Assembly: GCF_964199755.1 (NCBI RefSeq)
Contig: NC_133901.1
Location: 11,733,556 to 11,797,555 of the forward strand
Source of the DNA: Larus michahellis
Lineage: Eukaryota > Chordata > Aves > Charadriiformes > Laridae
DNA length: 64,000 bases
Direction: 5' to 3'
The notes below the pieces were generated by a model. The model was not told the origin of the DNA. It worked only from the letters and a program-made list of their open reading frames with translations, and searched no databases. Numbering within the stretch: the stretch's first letter is position 1; every line of letters starts with the position of its first letter. A program made the translations under genes and the position numbers. Positions 53,396 through 64,000 of this stretch are shown in pieces.

Positions 53396-54950
53396 TGCCG
53401 GCGGGCGGAGGGGTGCTGCGCGTTTTGCTGTTGCGTCCGGCAGGGGGGCAGGTGCGGGTGTGGTTGCGGCAGGCGGGTGGGTGTGTGGGGCTGCGGGGCG
53501 CGTGGGAGGCTTGTGGAGGTTTTTTGGGCTGTTGTAGGCTTTTGCCGGCAGGCGGGGGGGTGTTGAGTGTTTTGGTGTTGCGAGTGGGGTGTTGCGGCAG
53601 GCGGGTGGGTGTGTGGGGCTGGAGGGCGCGGGGCGTGGGGGAGTGGTGTGTAAGTATTTTGGGGGGCTGTGTTGGGGCAGGTGCGGGTGTAGTTGCGGCA
53701 GGCGGGCGGGTGTGTGGGGCTGCGGGCCGTGTGGCAGGGGTGTGGGGGTTTTCTGGAGTGTTGCGCGTGGCATGTTGGGTGCTGTAGGCTTTTGGCGGCG
53801 GGCGGAGGGGTGTTGAGCGTTTTGGTGTTGCGGGTGGGGGGTTGTGTCGGGGGGGCAGGTGCGCGTGTGGTTGCGGCAGGCGGGTGGGTGTGTGGGGCTG
53901 CAGGGCACGTGGGCGGCTTGTGGAGGTTTTTTGGGCTGTTGTAGGCTTTTGCCGGCAGGCGGGGGGGTGTTGAGTGTTTTGGTGTTGCGAGTGGGGTGTT
54001 GCGGCAGGCGGGTGGGTGTGTGGGGCTGGAGGGCGCGGGGCGTGTGGGAGTGGTGTGTAAGTATTTTGGGGGGCTGTGTTGGGGCAGGTGCGGGTGTAGT
54101 TGCGGCAGGCGGGCGGGTGTGTGGGGCTGCGGGCCGTGTGGCAGGGGTGTGGAGGTTTTCTGGAGTGTTGCGCGTGGCATGTTGGGTGCTGTAGGCTTTT
54201 GGCGGCGGGCGGAGGGGTGTTGAGCGTTTTGGTGTTGCGGGTGGGGGGTTGTGTCGGGGGGGCAGGTGCGCGTGTGGTTGCGGCAGGCGGGTGGGTGTGT
54301 GGGGCTGCAGGGCACGTGGGAGGCTTGTGGAGGTTTTTTGGGTTGTTGGGTGCTGTAGGCTTTTGCCGGCAGGCGGGGGGGCGTTGAGTGTTTTGGTGTT
54401 GCGAGTGGGGTGTTGCGGCAGGCGGGTGGGTGTGCGGGGCTGCGGGGCGTGTAGCAGGGGTGTGGAGGTCTTTTGGGGTGTTGGGTGCTGTATGATTTTG
54501 GCGTCGGGCGGAGCGTCTGGCGAGCGTTGTGGTGTTGCGAGTGGGGTATTGTGGCAGGCGTCGGGGCAGGTGCGTGTGTTGTTGCGGGAAGAGGGAGGGT
54601 GTGTGGGGCTGTAGGGCGTGTGCGGTGCGTGAGTGTGGTGTAAGTACTTAGTGGTGTTGTGTGTGGGGTGTTGTGTTGTGTGAGGTGCGTGTGTTGTTGG
54701 GTGAGGCGTGTGTGTGTGTGTGTGTGTGTAGGGCAGGGTGCGTGTGGTGAGGGGTGTGTATTTTTTGCGGGGTGTTGCGTGTGGGGTGTTGTTTTGTGTG
54801 AGGTGTGTTGTGGGTAGGTGCGTGTGTTGTGCGTGTGTTTGTGTGTGTGTGTGTGGTGTGAGGCGTTGTTGTGGGCATGGGGGTGTGTGTGAGTGCGGGA
54901 GGGCGGTGTGGGCGGTGGGTGTGGAGAGGGCTGTTGTGGGGCAGAGGGGT
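53396..54950. repeat. 5S spacer, 1676-bp-period class (L-L fusion)
   Basis: Private markers gtgggggag and cgtgggcggc shared with the spacer after 25741. The distal part differs from it: gaagaggg and gcatgggg as in the copy-10/11 type. Confidence 0.86.
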
Positions 54951-55071
54951 GCCTACGGCCATACCACCCTGAGAACGCCCGATCTCGTCTGATCTCGGAA
55001 GCTAAGCAGGGTCGGGCCCGGTTAGTACTTGGATGGGAGACCGCCTGGGAATACCGGGTGCTGTAGGCTTT
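54951..55071 (+). rRNA. RNA5S: 5S ribosomal RNA gene, copy 43 (array consensus)
   Basis: Exact consensus. First gene of the 4,399-bp four-gene block that repeats directly at 59350. Confidence 0.97.
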
Positions 55072-55992
55072 TGCCGGCGGGCGGAGGGGTGCTGCGCGTT
55101 TTGCTGTTGCGTCCGGCAGGGGGGCAGGTGCGGGTGTGGTTGCGGCAGGCGGGCGGGTGTGTGGGGCTGCGGGCCGTGTGGCAGGGGTGTGGAGGTTTTC
55201 TGGAGTGTTGCGCGTGGCATGTTGGGTGCTGTAGGGTTTTGGCGGCGGGCGGAGGGGTGTTGAGCGTTTTGGTGTTGCGGGTGGGGGGTTGTGTCGGGGG
55301 GGCAGGTGCGCGTGTGGTTGCGGCAGGCGGGTGGGTGTGTGGGGCTGCAGGGCACGTGGGAGGCTTGTGGAGGTTTTTTGGGTTGTTGGGTGCTGTAGGC
55401 TTTTGCCGGCAGGCGGGGGGGCGTTGAGTGTTTTGGTGTTGCGAGTGGGGTGTTGCGGCAGGCGGGTGGGTGTGCGGGGCTGCGGGGCGTGTAGCAGGGG
55501 TGTGGAGGTCTTTTGGGGTGTTGGGTGCTGTATGATTTTGGCGTCGGGCGGAGCGTCTGGCGAGCGTTGTGGTGTTGCGAGTGGGGTATTGTGGCAGGCG
55601 TCGGGGCAGGTGCGCGTGTTGTTGCGGGAGGAGGGAGGGTGTGTGGGGCTGTAGGGCGTGTGCGGTGCGTGAGTGTGGTGTAAGTACTTAGTGGTGTTGT
55701 GTGTGGGGTGTTGTGTTGTGTGAGGTGCGTGTGTTGTTGGGTGAGGCGTGTGTGTGTGTGTGTGTGTGTAGGGCAGGGTGCGTGTGGTGAGGGGTGTGTA
55801 TTTTTTGCGGGGTGTTGCGTGTGGGGTGTTGTTTTGTGTGAGGTGTGTTGTGGGTAGGTGCGTGTGTTGTGCGTGTGTTTGTGTGTGTGTGTGTGTGGTG
55901 TGAGGCGTTGTTGTGGGCGTGGGGGTGTGTGTGAGTGCGGGAGGGCGGTGTGGGCGGTGGGTGTGGAGAGGGCTGTTGTGGGGCAGAGGGGG
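55072..55992. repeat. 5S spacer, class S
   Basis: The tail-2 copy has G for C at 55236 (gtagggtttt), absent from the duplicate at 59635. The last base before the next gene is G instead of T. Confidence 0.9.
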
Positions 55993-56113
55993 GCCTACGG
56001 CCATACCACCCTGAGAACGCCCGATCTCGTCTGATCTCGGAAGCTAAGCAGGGTCGGGCCCGGTTAGTACTTGGATGGGAGACCGCCTGGGAATACCGGG
56101 TGCTGTAGGCTTT
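55993..56113 (+). rRNA. RNA5S: 5S ribosomal RNA gene, copy 44
   Basis: Gene body is consensus, but -1 is G instead of T; shared only with 60392. A change next to the start site could alter initiation slightly. Confidence 0.97.
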
Positions 56114-57036
56114 TGCCGGCGGGCGGAGGGGTGCTGCGCGTTTTGCTGTTGCGTCCGGCAGGGGGGCAGGTGCGGGTGTGGTTGCGGCAGGCGGGCGGGT
56201 GTGAGGGGCTGCGGGCCGTGTGGCAGGGGTGTGGAGGTTTTCTGGAGTGTTGCGCGTGGCATGTTGGGTGCTGTAGGCTTTTGGCGGCGGGCGGAGGGGT
56301 GTTGAGCGTTTTGGTGTTGCGGGTGGGGGGTTGTGTCGGGGGGGCAGGTGCGTGTGTGGTTGCGGCAGGCGGGTGGGTGTGTGGGGCTGCAGGGCACGTG
56401 GGAGGCTTGTGGAGGTTTTTTGGGTTGTTGGGTGCTGTAGGCTTTTGCCGGCAGGCGGGGGGGCGTTGAGTGTTTTGGTGTTGCGAGTGGGGTGTTGCGG
56501 CAGGCGGGTGGGTGTGCGGGGCTGCGGGGCGTGTAGCAGGGGTGTGGAGGTCTTTTGGGGTGTTGGGTGCTGTATGATTTTGGCGTCGGGCGGAGCGTCT
56601 GGCGAGCGTTGTGGTGTTGCGAGTGGGGTATTGTGGCAGGCGTCGGGGCAGGTGCGCGTGTTGTTGCGGGAGGAGGGAGGGTGTGTGGGGCTGTAGGGCG
56701 TGTGCGGTGCGTGAGTGTGGTGTAAGTACTTAGTGGTGTTGTGTGTGGGGTGTTGTGTTGTGTGAGGTGCGTGTGTTGTTGGGTGAGGCGTGTGTGTGTG
56801 TGTGTGTGTGTGTAGGGCAGGGTGCGTGTGGTGAGGGGTGTGTATTTTTTGCGGGGTGTTGCGTGTGGGGTGTTGTTTTGTGTGAGGTGTGTTGTGGGTA
56901 GGTGCGTGTGTTGTGCGTGTGTTTGTGTGTGTGTGTGTGTGGTGTGAGGCGTTGTTGTGGGCGTGGGGGTGTGTGTGAGTGCGGGAGGGCGGTGTGGGCG
57001 GTGGGTGTGGAGAGGGCTGTTGTGGGGCAGAGGGGT
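56114..57036. repeat. 5S spacer, class S
   Basis: Private changes gtgaggggctgcggg and caggtgcgtgtgtgg, repeated only after 60392. Confidence 0.9.
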
Positions 57037-57157
57037 GCCTACGGCCATACCACCCTGAGAACGCCCGATCTCGTCTGATCTCGGAAGCTAAGCAGGGTCG
57101 GGCCCGGTTAGTACTTGGATGGGAGACCGCCTGGGAATACCGGGTGCTGTAGGCTTT
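57037..57157 (+). rRNA. RNA5S: 5S ribosomal RNA gene, copy 45 (array consensus)
   Basis: Exact consensus; partner of 61436. Confidence 0.98.
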
Positions 57158-58080
57158 TGCCGGCGGGCAGAGGGGTGCTGCGCGTTTTGCTGTTGCGTCC
57201 GGCAGGGGGGCAGGTGCGGGTGTGGTTGCGGCAGGCGGGTGGGTGTGTGGGGCTGCGGGCCGTGTGGCAGGGGTGTGGAGGTTTTCTGGAGTGTTGCGCG
57301 TGGCATGTTGGGTGCTGTAGGCTTTTGGCGGCGGGCGGAGGGGTGTTGAGCGTTTTGGTGTTGCGGGTGGGGGGTTGTGTCGGGGGGGCAGGTGCGCGTG
57401 TGGTTGCGGCAGGCGGGTGGGTGTGTGGGGCTGCAGGGCACGTGGGAGGCTTGTGGAGGTTTTTTGGGTTGTTGGGTGCTGTAGGCTTTTGCCGGCAGGC
57501 GGGGGGGCGTTGAGTGTTTTGGTGTTGCGAGTGGGGTGTTGCGGCAGGCGGGTGGGTGTGCGGGGCTGCGGGGCGTGTAGCAGGGGTGTGGAGGTCTTTT
57601 GGGGTGTTGGGTGCTGTATGATTTTGGCGTCGGGCGGAGCGTCTGGCGAGCGTTGTGGTGTTGCGAGTGGGGTATTGTGGCAGGCGTCGGGGCAGGTGCG
57701 CGTGTTGTTGCGGGAGGAGGGAGGGTGTGTGGGGCTGTAGGGCGTGTGCGGTGCGTGAGTGTGGTGTAAGTACTTAGTGGTGTTGTGTGTGGGGTGTTGT
57801 GTTGTGTGAGGTGCGTGTGTTGTTGGGTGAGGCGTGTGTGTGTGTGTGTGTGTGTGTAGGGCAGGGTGCGTGTGGTGAGGGGTGTGTATTTTTTGCGGGG
57901 TGTTGCGTGTGGGGTGTTGTTTTGTGTGAGGTGTGTTGTGGGTAGGTGCGTGTGTTGTGCGTGTGTTTGTGTGTGTGTGTGTGTGGTGTGAGGCGTTGTT
58001 GTGGGCGTGGGGGTGTGTGTGAGTGCGGGAGGGCGGTGTGGGCGGTGGGTGTGGAGAGGGCTGTTGTGGGGCAGAGGGGT
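57158..58080. repeat. 5S spacer, class S
   Basis: gggcaga at +133 and ggcgggtgggtgtg; the partner after 61436 has gggcgga and ggcgggcggg, so this spacer differs between the two 4,399-bp blocks. Confidence 0.9.
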
Positions 58081-58201
58081 GCCTACGGCCATACCACCCT
58101 GAGAACGCCCGATCTCGTCTGATCTCGGAAGCTAAGCAGGGTCGGGCCCGGTTAGTACTTGGATGGGAGACCGCCTGGGAATACCGGGTGCTGTAGGCTT
58201 T
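58081..58201 (+). rRNA. RNA5S: 5S ribosomal RNA gene, copy 46 (array consensus)
   Basis: Exact consensus; partner of 62480. Confidence 0.98.
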
Positions 58202-59349
58202 TGCCGGCGGGCAGAGGGGTGCTGCGCGTTTTGCTGTTGCGTCCGGCAGGGGGGCAGGTGCGGGTGTGGTTGCGGCAGGCGGGTGGGTGTGTGGGGCTGC
58301 AGGGCACGTGGGAGGCTTGTGGAGGTTTTTTGGGCTGTTGTAGGCTTTTGCCGGCAGGCGGGGGGGTGTTGAGTGTTTTGGTGTTGCGAGTGGGGTGTTG
58401 CGGCAGGCGGGGGGGTGTGTGGGGCTGGAGGGCGCGGGGCGTGTGGGAGTGGTGTGTAAGTATTTTGGGGGGCTGTTTTGGGGCAGGTGCGGGTGTAGTT
58501 GCGGCAGGCGGGCGGGTGTGTGGGGCTGCGGGCCGTGTGGCAGGGGTGTGGAGGTTTTCTGGAGTGTTGCGCGTGGCATGTTGGGTGCTGTAGGCTTTTG
58601 GCGGCGGGCGGAGGGGTGTTGAGCGTTTTGGTGTTGCGGGTGGGGGGTTGTGTCGGGGGGGCAGGTGCGCGTGTGGTTGCGGCAGGCGGGTGGGTGTTTG
58701 GGGCTGCAGGGCACGTGGGAGGCTTGTGGAGGTTTTTTGGGTTGTTGGGTGCTGTAGGCTTTTGCCGGCAGGCGGGGGGGCGTTGAGTGTTTTGGTGTTG
58801 CGAGTGGGGTGTTGCGGCAGGCGGGTGGGTGTGCGGGGCTGCGGGGCGTGTAGCAGGGGTGTGGAGGTCTTTTGGGGTGTTGGGTGCTGTATGATTTTGG
58901 CGTCGGGCGGAGCGTCTGGCGAGCGTTGTGGTGTTGCGAGTGGGGTATTGTGGCAGGCGTCGGGGCAGGTGCGTGTGTTGTTGCGGGAAGAGGGAGGGTG
59001 TGTGGGGCTGTAGGGCGTGTGCGGTGCGTGAGTGTGGTGTAAGTACTTAGTGGTGTTGTGTGTGGGGTGTTGTGTTGTGTGAGGTGCGTGTGTTGTTGGG
59101 TGAGGCGTGTGTGTGTGTGTGTGTGTGTAGGGCAGGGTGCGTGTGGTGAGGGGTGTGTATTTTTTGCGGGGTGTTGCGTGTGGGGTGTTGTTTTGTGTGA
59201 GGTGTGTTGTGGGTAGGTGCGTGTGTTGTGCGTGTGTTTGTGTGTGTGTGTGTGGTGTGAGGCGTTGTTGTGGGCATGGGGGTGTGTGTGAGTGCGGGAG
59301 GGCGGTGTGGGCGGTGGGTGTGGAGAGGGCTGTTGTGGGGCAGAGGGGT
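58202..59349. repeat. 5S spacer, class L
   Basis: Copy-10 type (gggcaga, gggtgtttgg, gaagaggg, gcatgggg) with two private changes, caggcggggggg and gggctgttttgggg, repeated only after 62480. Confidence 0.9.
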
Positions 59350-59470
59350 GCCTACGGCCATACCACCCTGAGAACGCCTGATCTCGTCTGATCTCGGAAG
59401 CTAAGCAGGGTCGGGCCCGGTTAGTACTTGGATGGGAGACCGCCTGGGAATACCGGGTGCTGTAGGCTTT
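59350..59470 (+). rRNA. RNA5S: 5S ribosomal RNA gene, copy 47
   Basis: +30T alone (helix III wobble), not seen in its partner 54951 nor in 63749. First gene of the second 4,399-bp block. Confidence 0.96.
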
Positions 59471-60391
59471 TGCCGGCGGGCGGAGGGGTGCTGCGCGTTT
59501 TGCTGTTGCGTCCGGCAGGGGGGCAGGTGCGGGTGTGGTTGCGGCAGGCGGGCGGGTGTGTGGGGCTGCGGGCCGTGTGGCAGGGGTGTGGAGGTTTTCT
59601 GGAGTGTTGCGCGTGGCATGTTGGGTGCTGTAGGCTTTTGGCGGCGGGCGGAGGGGTGTTGAGCGTTTTGGTGTTGCGGGTGGGGGGTTGTGTCGGGGGG
59701 GCAGGTGCGCGTGTGGTTGCGGCAGGCGGGTGGGTGTGTGGGGCTGCAGGGCACGTGGGAGGCTTGTGGAGGTTTTTTGGGTTGTTGGGTGCTGTAGGCT
59801 TTTGCCGGCAGGCGGGGGGGCGTTGAGTGTTTTGGTGTTGCGAGTGGGGTGTTGCGGCAGGCGGGTGGGTGTGCGGGGCTGCGGGGCGTGTAGCAGGGGT
59901 GTGGAGGTCTTTTGGGGTGTTGGGTGCTGTATGATTTTGGCGTCGGGCGGAGCGTCTGGCGAGCGTTGTGGTGTTGCGAGTGGGGTATTGTGGCAGGCGT
60001 CGGGGCAGGTGCGCGTGTTGTTGCGGGAGGAGGGAGGGTGTGTGGGGCTGTAGGGCGTGTGCGGTGCGTGAGTGTGGTGTAAGTACTTAGTGGTGTTGTG
60101 TGTGGGGTGTTGTGTTGTGTGAGGTGCGTGTGTTGTTGGGTGAGGCGTGTGTGTGTGTGTGTGTGTGTAGGGCAGGGTGCGTGTGGTGAGGGGTGTGTAT
60201 TTTTTGCGGGGTGTTGCGTGTGGGGTGTTGTTTTGTGTGAGGTGTGTTGTGGGTAGGTGCGTGTGTTGTGCGTGTGTTTGTGTGTGTGTGTGTGTGGTGT
60301 GAGGCGTTGTTGTGGGCGTGGGGGTGTGTGTGAGTGCGGGAGGGCGGTGTGGGCGGTGGGTGTGGAGAGGGCTGTTGTGGGGCAGAGGGGG
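59471..60391. repeat. 5S spacer, class S
   Basis: Class S with ggcgggcgggtgtg and normal tail copies; ends in G at -1 of the next gene. Confidence 0.9.
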
Positions 60392-60512
60392 GCCTACGGC
60401 CATACCACCCTGAGAACGCCCGATCTCGTCTGATCTCGGAAGCTAAGCAGGGTCGGGCCCGGTTAGTACTTGGATGGGAGACCGCCTGGGAATACCGGGT
60501 GCTGTAGGCTTT
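60392..60512 (+). rRNA. RNA5S: 5S ribosomal RNA gene, copy 48
   Basis: Consensus body with G at -1, as at 55993. Confidence 0.97.
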
Positions 60513-61435
60513 TGCCGGCGGGCGGAGGGGTGCTGCGCGTTTTGCTGTTGCGTCCGGCAGGGGGGCAGGTGCGGGTGTGGTTGCGGCAGGCGGGCGGGTG
60601 TGAGGGGCTGCGGGCCGTGTGGCAGGGGTGTGGAGGTTTTCTGGAGTGTTGCGCGTGGCATGTTGGGTGCTGTAGGCTTTTGGCGGCGGGCGGAGGGGTG
60701 TTGAGCGTTTTGGTGTTGCGGGTGGGGGGTTGTGTCGGGGGGGCAGGTGCGTGTGTGGTTGCGGCAGGCGGGTGGGTGTGTGGGGCTGCAGGGCACGTGG
60801 GAGGCTTGTGGAGGTTTTTTGGGTTGTTGGGTGCTGTAGGCTTTTGCCGGCAGGCGGGGGGGCGTTGAGTGTTTTGGTGTTGCGAGTGGGGTGTTGCGGC
60901 AGGCGGGTGGGTGTGCGGGGCTGCGGGGCGTGTAGCAGGGGTGTGGAGGTCTTTTGGGGTGTTGGGTGCTGTATGATTTTGGCGTCGGGCGGAGCGTCTG
61001 GCGAGCGTTGTGGTGTTGCGAGTGGGGTATTGTGGCAGGCGTCGGGGCAGGTGCGCGTGTTGTTGCGGGAGGAGGGAGGGTGTGTGGGGCTGTAGGGCGT
61101 GTGCGGTGCGTGAGTGTGGTGTAAGTACTTAGTGGTGTTGTGTGTGGGGTGTTGTGTTGTGTGAGGTGCGTGTGTTGTTGGGTGAGGCGTGTGTGTGTGT
61201 GTGTGTGTGTGTAGGGCAGGGTGCGTGTGGTGAGGGGTGTGTATTTTTTGCGGGGTGTTGCGTGTGGGGTGTTGTTTTGTGTGAGGTGTGTTGTGGGTAG
61301 GTGCGTGTGTTGTGCGTGTGTTTGTGTGTGTGTGTGTGTGGTGTGAGGCGTTGTTGTGGGCGTGGGGGTGTGTGTGAGTGCGGGAGGGCGGTGTGGGCGG
61401 TGGGTGTGGAGAGGGCTGTTGTGGGGCAGAGGGGT
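60513..61435. repeat. 5S spacer, class S
   Basis: gtgaggggctgcggg and caggtgcgtgtgtgg, as after 55993. Confidence 0.9.
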
Positions 61436-61556
61436 GCCTACGGCCATACCACCCTGAGAACGCCCGATCTCGTCTGATCTCGGAAGCTAAGCAGGGTCGG
61501 GCCCGGTTAGTACTTGGATGGGAGACCGCCTGGGAATACCGGGTGCTGTAGGCTTT
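61436..61556 (+). rRNA. RNA5S: 5S ribosomal RNA gene, copy 49 (array consensus)
   Basis: Exact consensus. Confidence 0.98.
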
Positions 61557-62479
61557 TGCCGGCGGGCGGAGGGGTGCTGCGCGTTTTGCTGTTGCGTCCG
61601 GCAGGGGGGCAGGTGCGGGTGTGGTTGCGGCAGGCGGGCGGGTGTGTGGGGCTGCGGGCCGTGTGGCAGGGGTGTGGAGGTTTTCTGGAGTGTTGCGCGT
61701 GGCATGTTGGGTGCTGTAGGCTTTTGGCGGCGGGCGGAGGGGTGTTGAGCGTTTTGGTGTTGCGGGTGGGGGGTTGTGTCGGGGGGGCAGGTGCGCGTGT
61801 GGTTGCGGCAGGCGGGTGGGTGTGTGGGGCTGCAGGGCACGTGGGAGGCTTGTGGAGGTTTTTTGGGTTGTTGGGTGCTGTAGGCTTTTGCCGGCAGGCG
61901 GGGGGGCGTTGAGTGTTTTGGTGTTGCGAGTGGGGTGTTGCGGCAGGCGGGTGGGTGTGCGGGGCTGCGGGGCGTGTAGCAGGGGTGTGGAGGTCTTTTG
62001 GGGTGTTGGGTGCTGTATGATTTTGGCGTCGGGCGGAGCGTCTGGCGAGCGTTGTGGTGTTGCGAGTGGGGTATTGTGGCAGGCGTCGGGGCAGGTGCGC
62101 GTGTTGTTGCGGGAGGAGGGAGGGTGTGTGGGGCTGTAGGGCGTGTGCGGTGCGTGAGTGTGGTGTAAGTACTTAGTGGTGTTGTGTGTGGGGTGTTGTG
62201 TTGTGTGAGGTGCGTGTGTTGTTGGGTGAGGCGTGTGTGTGTGTGTGTGTGTGTGTAGGGCAGGGTGCGTGTGGTGAGGGGTGTGTATTTTTTGCGGGGT
62301 GTTGCGTGTGGGGTGTTGTTTTGTGTGAGGTGTGTTGTGGGTAGGTGCGTGTGTTGTGCGTGTGTTTGTGTGTGTGTGTGTGTGGTGTGAGGCGTTGTTG
62401 TGGGCGTGGGGGTGTGTGTGAGTGCGGGAGGGCGGTGTGGGCGGTGGGTGTGGAGAGGGCTGTTGTGGGGCAGAGGGGT
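61557..62479. repeat. 5S spacer, class S
   Basis: gggcgga and ggcgggcgggtgtg in the head; differs there from its partner after 57037, while the length is the same. Confidence 0.9.
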
Positions 62480-62600
62480 GCCTACGGCCATACCACCCTG
62501 AGAACGCCCGATCTCGTCTGATCTCGGAAGCTAAGCAGGGTCGGGCCCGGTTAGTACTTGGATGGGAGACCGCCTGGGAATACCGGGTGCTGTAGGCTTT
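62480..62600 (+). rRNA. RNA5S: 5S ribosomal RNA gene, copy 50 (array consensus)
   Basis: Exact consensus. Confidence 0.98.
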
Positions 62601-63748
62601 TGCCGGCGGGCAGAGGGGTGCTGCGCGTTTTGCTGTTGCGTCCGGCAGGGGGGCAGGTGCGGGTGTGGTTGCGGCAGGCGGGTGGGTGTGTGGGGCTGCA
62701 GGGCACGTGGGAGGCTTGTGGAGGTTTTTTGGGCTGTTGTAGGCTTTTGCCGGCAGGCGGGGGGGTGTTGAGTGTTTTGGTGTTGCGAGTGGGGTGTTGC
62801 GGCAGGCGGGGGGGTGTGTGGGGCTGGAGGGCGCGGGGCGTGTGGGAGTGGTGTGTAAGTATTTTGGGGGGCTGTTTTGGGGCAGGTGCGGGTGTAGTTG
62901 CGGCAGGCGGGCGGGTGTGTGGGGCTGCGGGCCGTGTGGCAGGGGTGTGGAGGTTTTCTGGAGTGTTGCGCGTGGCATGTTGGGTGCTGTAGGCTTTTGG
63001 CGGCGGGCGGAGGGGTGTTGAGCGTTTTGGTGTTGCGGGTGGGGGGTTGTGTCGGGGGGGCAGGTGCGCGTGTGGTTGCGGCAGGCGGGTGGGTGTTTGG
63101 GGCTGCAGGGCACGTGGGAGGCTTGTGGAGGTTTTTTGGGTTGTTGGGTGCTGTAGGCTTTTGCCGGCAGGCGGGGGGGCGTTGAGTGTTTTGGTGTTGC
63201 GAGTGGGGTGTTGCGGCAGGCGGGTGGGTGTGCGGGGCTGCGGGGCGTGTAGCAGGGGTGTGGAGGTCTTTTGGGGTGTTGGGTGCTGTATGATTTTGGC
63301 GTCGGGCGGAGCGTCTGGCGAGCGTTGTGGTGTTGCGAGTGGGGTATTGTGGCAGGCGTCGGGGCAGGTGCGTGTGTTGTTGCGGGAAGAGGGAGGGTGT
63401 GTGGGGCTGTAGGGCGTGTGCGGTGCGTGAGTGTGGTGTAAGTACTTAGTGGTGTTGTGTGTGGGGTGTTGTGTTGTGTGAGGTGCGTGTGTTGTTGGGT
63501 GAGGCGTGTGTGTGTGTGTGTGTGTGTAGGGCAGGGTGCGTGTGGTGAGGGGTGTGTATTTTTTGCGGGGTGTTGCGTGTGGGGTGTTGTTTTGTGTGAG
63601 GTGTGTTGTGGGTAGGTGCGTGTGTTGTGCGTGTGTTTGTGTGTGTGTGTGTGGTGTGAGGCGTTGTTGTGGGCATGGGGGTGTGTGTGAGTGCGGGAGG
63701 GCGGTGTGGGCGGTGGGTGTGGAGAGGGCTGTTGTGGGGCAGAGGGGT
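62601..63748. repeat. 5S spacer, class L
   Basis: Same private caggcggggggg and gggctgttttgggg changes as after 58081. Confidence 0.9.
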
Positions 63749-63869
63749 GCCTACGGCCATACCACCCTGAGAACGCCCGATCTCGTCTGATCTCGGAAGC
63801 TAAGCAGGGTCGGGCCCGGTTAGTACTTGGATGGGAGACCGCCTGGGAATACCGGGTGCTGTAGGCTTT
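63749..63869 (+). rRNA. RNA5S: 5S ribosomal RNA gene, copy 51 (array consensus)
   Basis: Exact consensus; last complete gene. If the 4,399-bp block repeats again beyond the window this would be its first gene. Confidence 0.98.
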
Positions 63870-64000
63870 TGCCGGCGGGCGGAGGGGTGCTGCGCGTTTT
63901 GCTGTTGCGTCCGGCAGGGGGGCAGGTGCGGGTGTGGTTGCGGCAGGCGGGCGGGTGTGTGGGGCTGCGGGCCGTGTGGCAGGGGTGTGGAGGTTTTCTG
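63870..64000. repeat. Partial 5S spacer at right window edge
   Basis: First 131 bp of a spacer with gggcgga and ggcgggcgggtgtg in the head, then ggccgtgtggcagg, so it resembles the class S spacers after 54951 and 59350. The array continues past the window. Confidence 0.88.

Larger units (their letters stand above)
54951..59349. repeat. Four-gene tandem higher-order repeat, first copy (4,399 bp)
   Basis: Periods 1042, 1044, 1044, 1269. Shares private changes (-1G, gtgaggggctg, gggctgttttgggg) with the next 4,399 bp. Confidence 0.9.
59350..63748. repeat. Four-gene tandem higher-order repeat, second copy (4,399 bp)
   Basis: Directly abuts the first copy. Differences I noticed: +30T in the first gene, C at 59635 versus G at 55236, and the head of the third spacer. 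Confidence 0.9.

Noticed and set aside
1-64000. Other genes known to be linked to 5S arrays (U snRNAs, histones, 45S rDNA, trans-spliced leader)
   Set aside because: All spacers decompose into the same tail-derived modules, GT tracts and G-rich segments; I found nothing resembling those genes on either strand.

Overview
The whole window is one head-to-tail tandem array of eukaryotic 5S ribosomal RNA genes. I count 51 complete copies of 121 bp, all on the + strand, from 228 to 63869, with no protein-coding gene, transposon or other RNA gene between them. The gene sequence is of vertebrate type: it starts gcctacggcc, ends gtaggcttt, and carries the box A, intermediate element and box C of the internal RNA polymerase III promoter. 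From memory it is closer to amniote 5S (the ctgagaacgcccg stretch recalls reptile and bird forms) than to teleost 5S. The species cannot be fixed from the window.

Each gene is followed by a G- and T-rich, A- and C-poor spacer. Repeat periods fall into discrete classes: about 1042/1044 (class S, 14 times), 1168/1170 (class M, 7), 1269-1273 (class L, 19), 1336 (once), 1574/1578 (4), 1676/1678 (2) and 1870 (3). The classes are modular. M is S plus 126 bp and L is M plus another 101 bp. The longer classes look like spacer-to-spacer fusions. The spacer is itself built of subrepeats (168, 164 and 135 bp in class S), each opening with a copy of the last 17 or so bases of the 5S gene plus its T4 terminator. 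The distal spacer carries two GT microsatellites, a T6 run and, just before each gene, a cluster of G runs.

At larger scale, ordered runs of spacer classes and diagnostic gene variants recur: about 1.69-10.46 kb recurs at +15,490; about 10.05-16.45 kb at +17,168; about 16.5-20.7 kb at +19,481; 34.9-50 kb contains a copy at +10,589; and 54,951-59,349 is followed directly by a copy of itself (4,399 bp). This is the footprint of repeated unequal crossing-over or gene conversion. One copy (gene at 45479) shows a crossover confined to about 41 bp.

Sixteen genes match the array consensus exactly. The other 35 carry one to three substitutions from a set of only ten variant states, and none has an indel. 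Most variants fall in loops or convert a Watson-Crick pair to a wobble. Two (+91 C to G, +104 C to G) break a helix pair and may mark weaker or variant 5S species. The many long open frames, mostly antisense, are by-products of stop-poor composition and of repeat periods divisible by three, and I do not treat them as genes. Apart from the array's unusual self-derived spacer architecture I see no novel system here.
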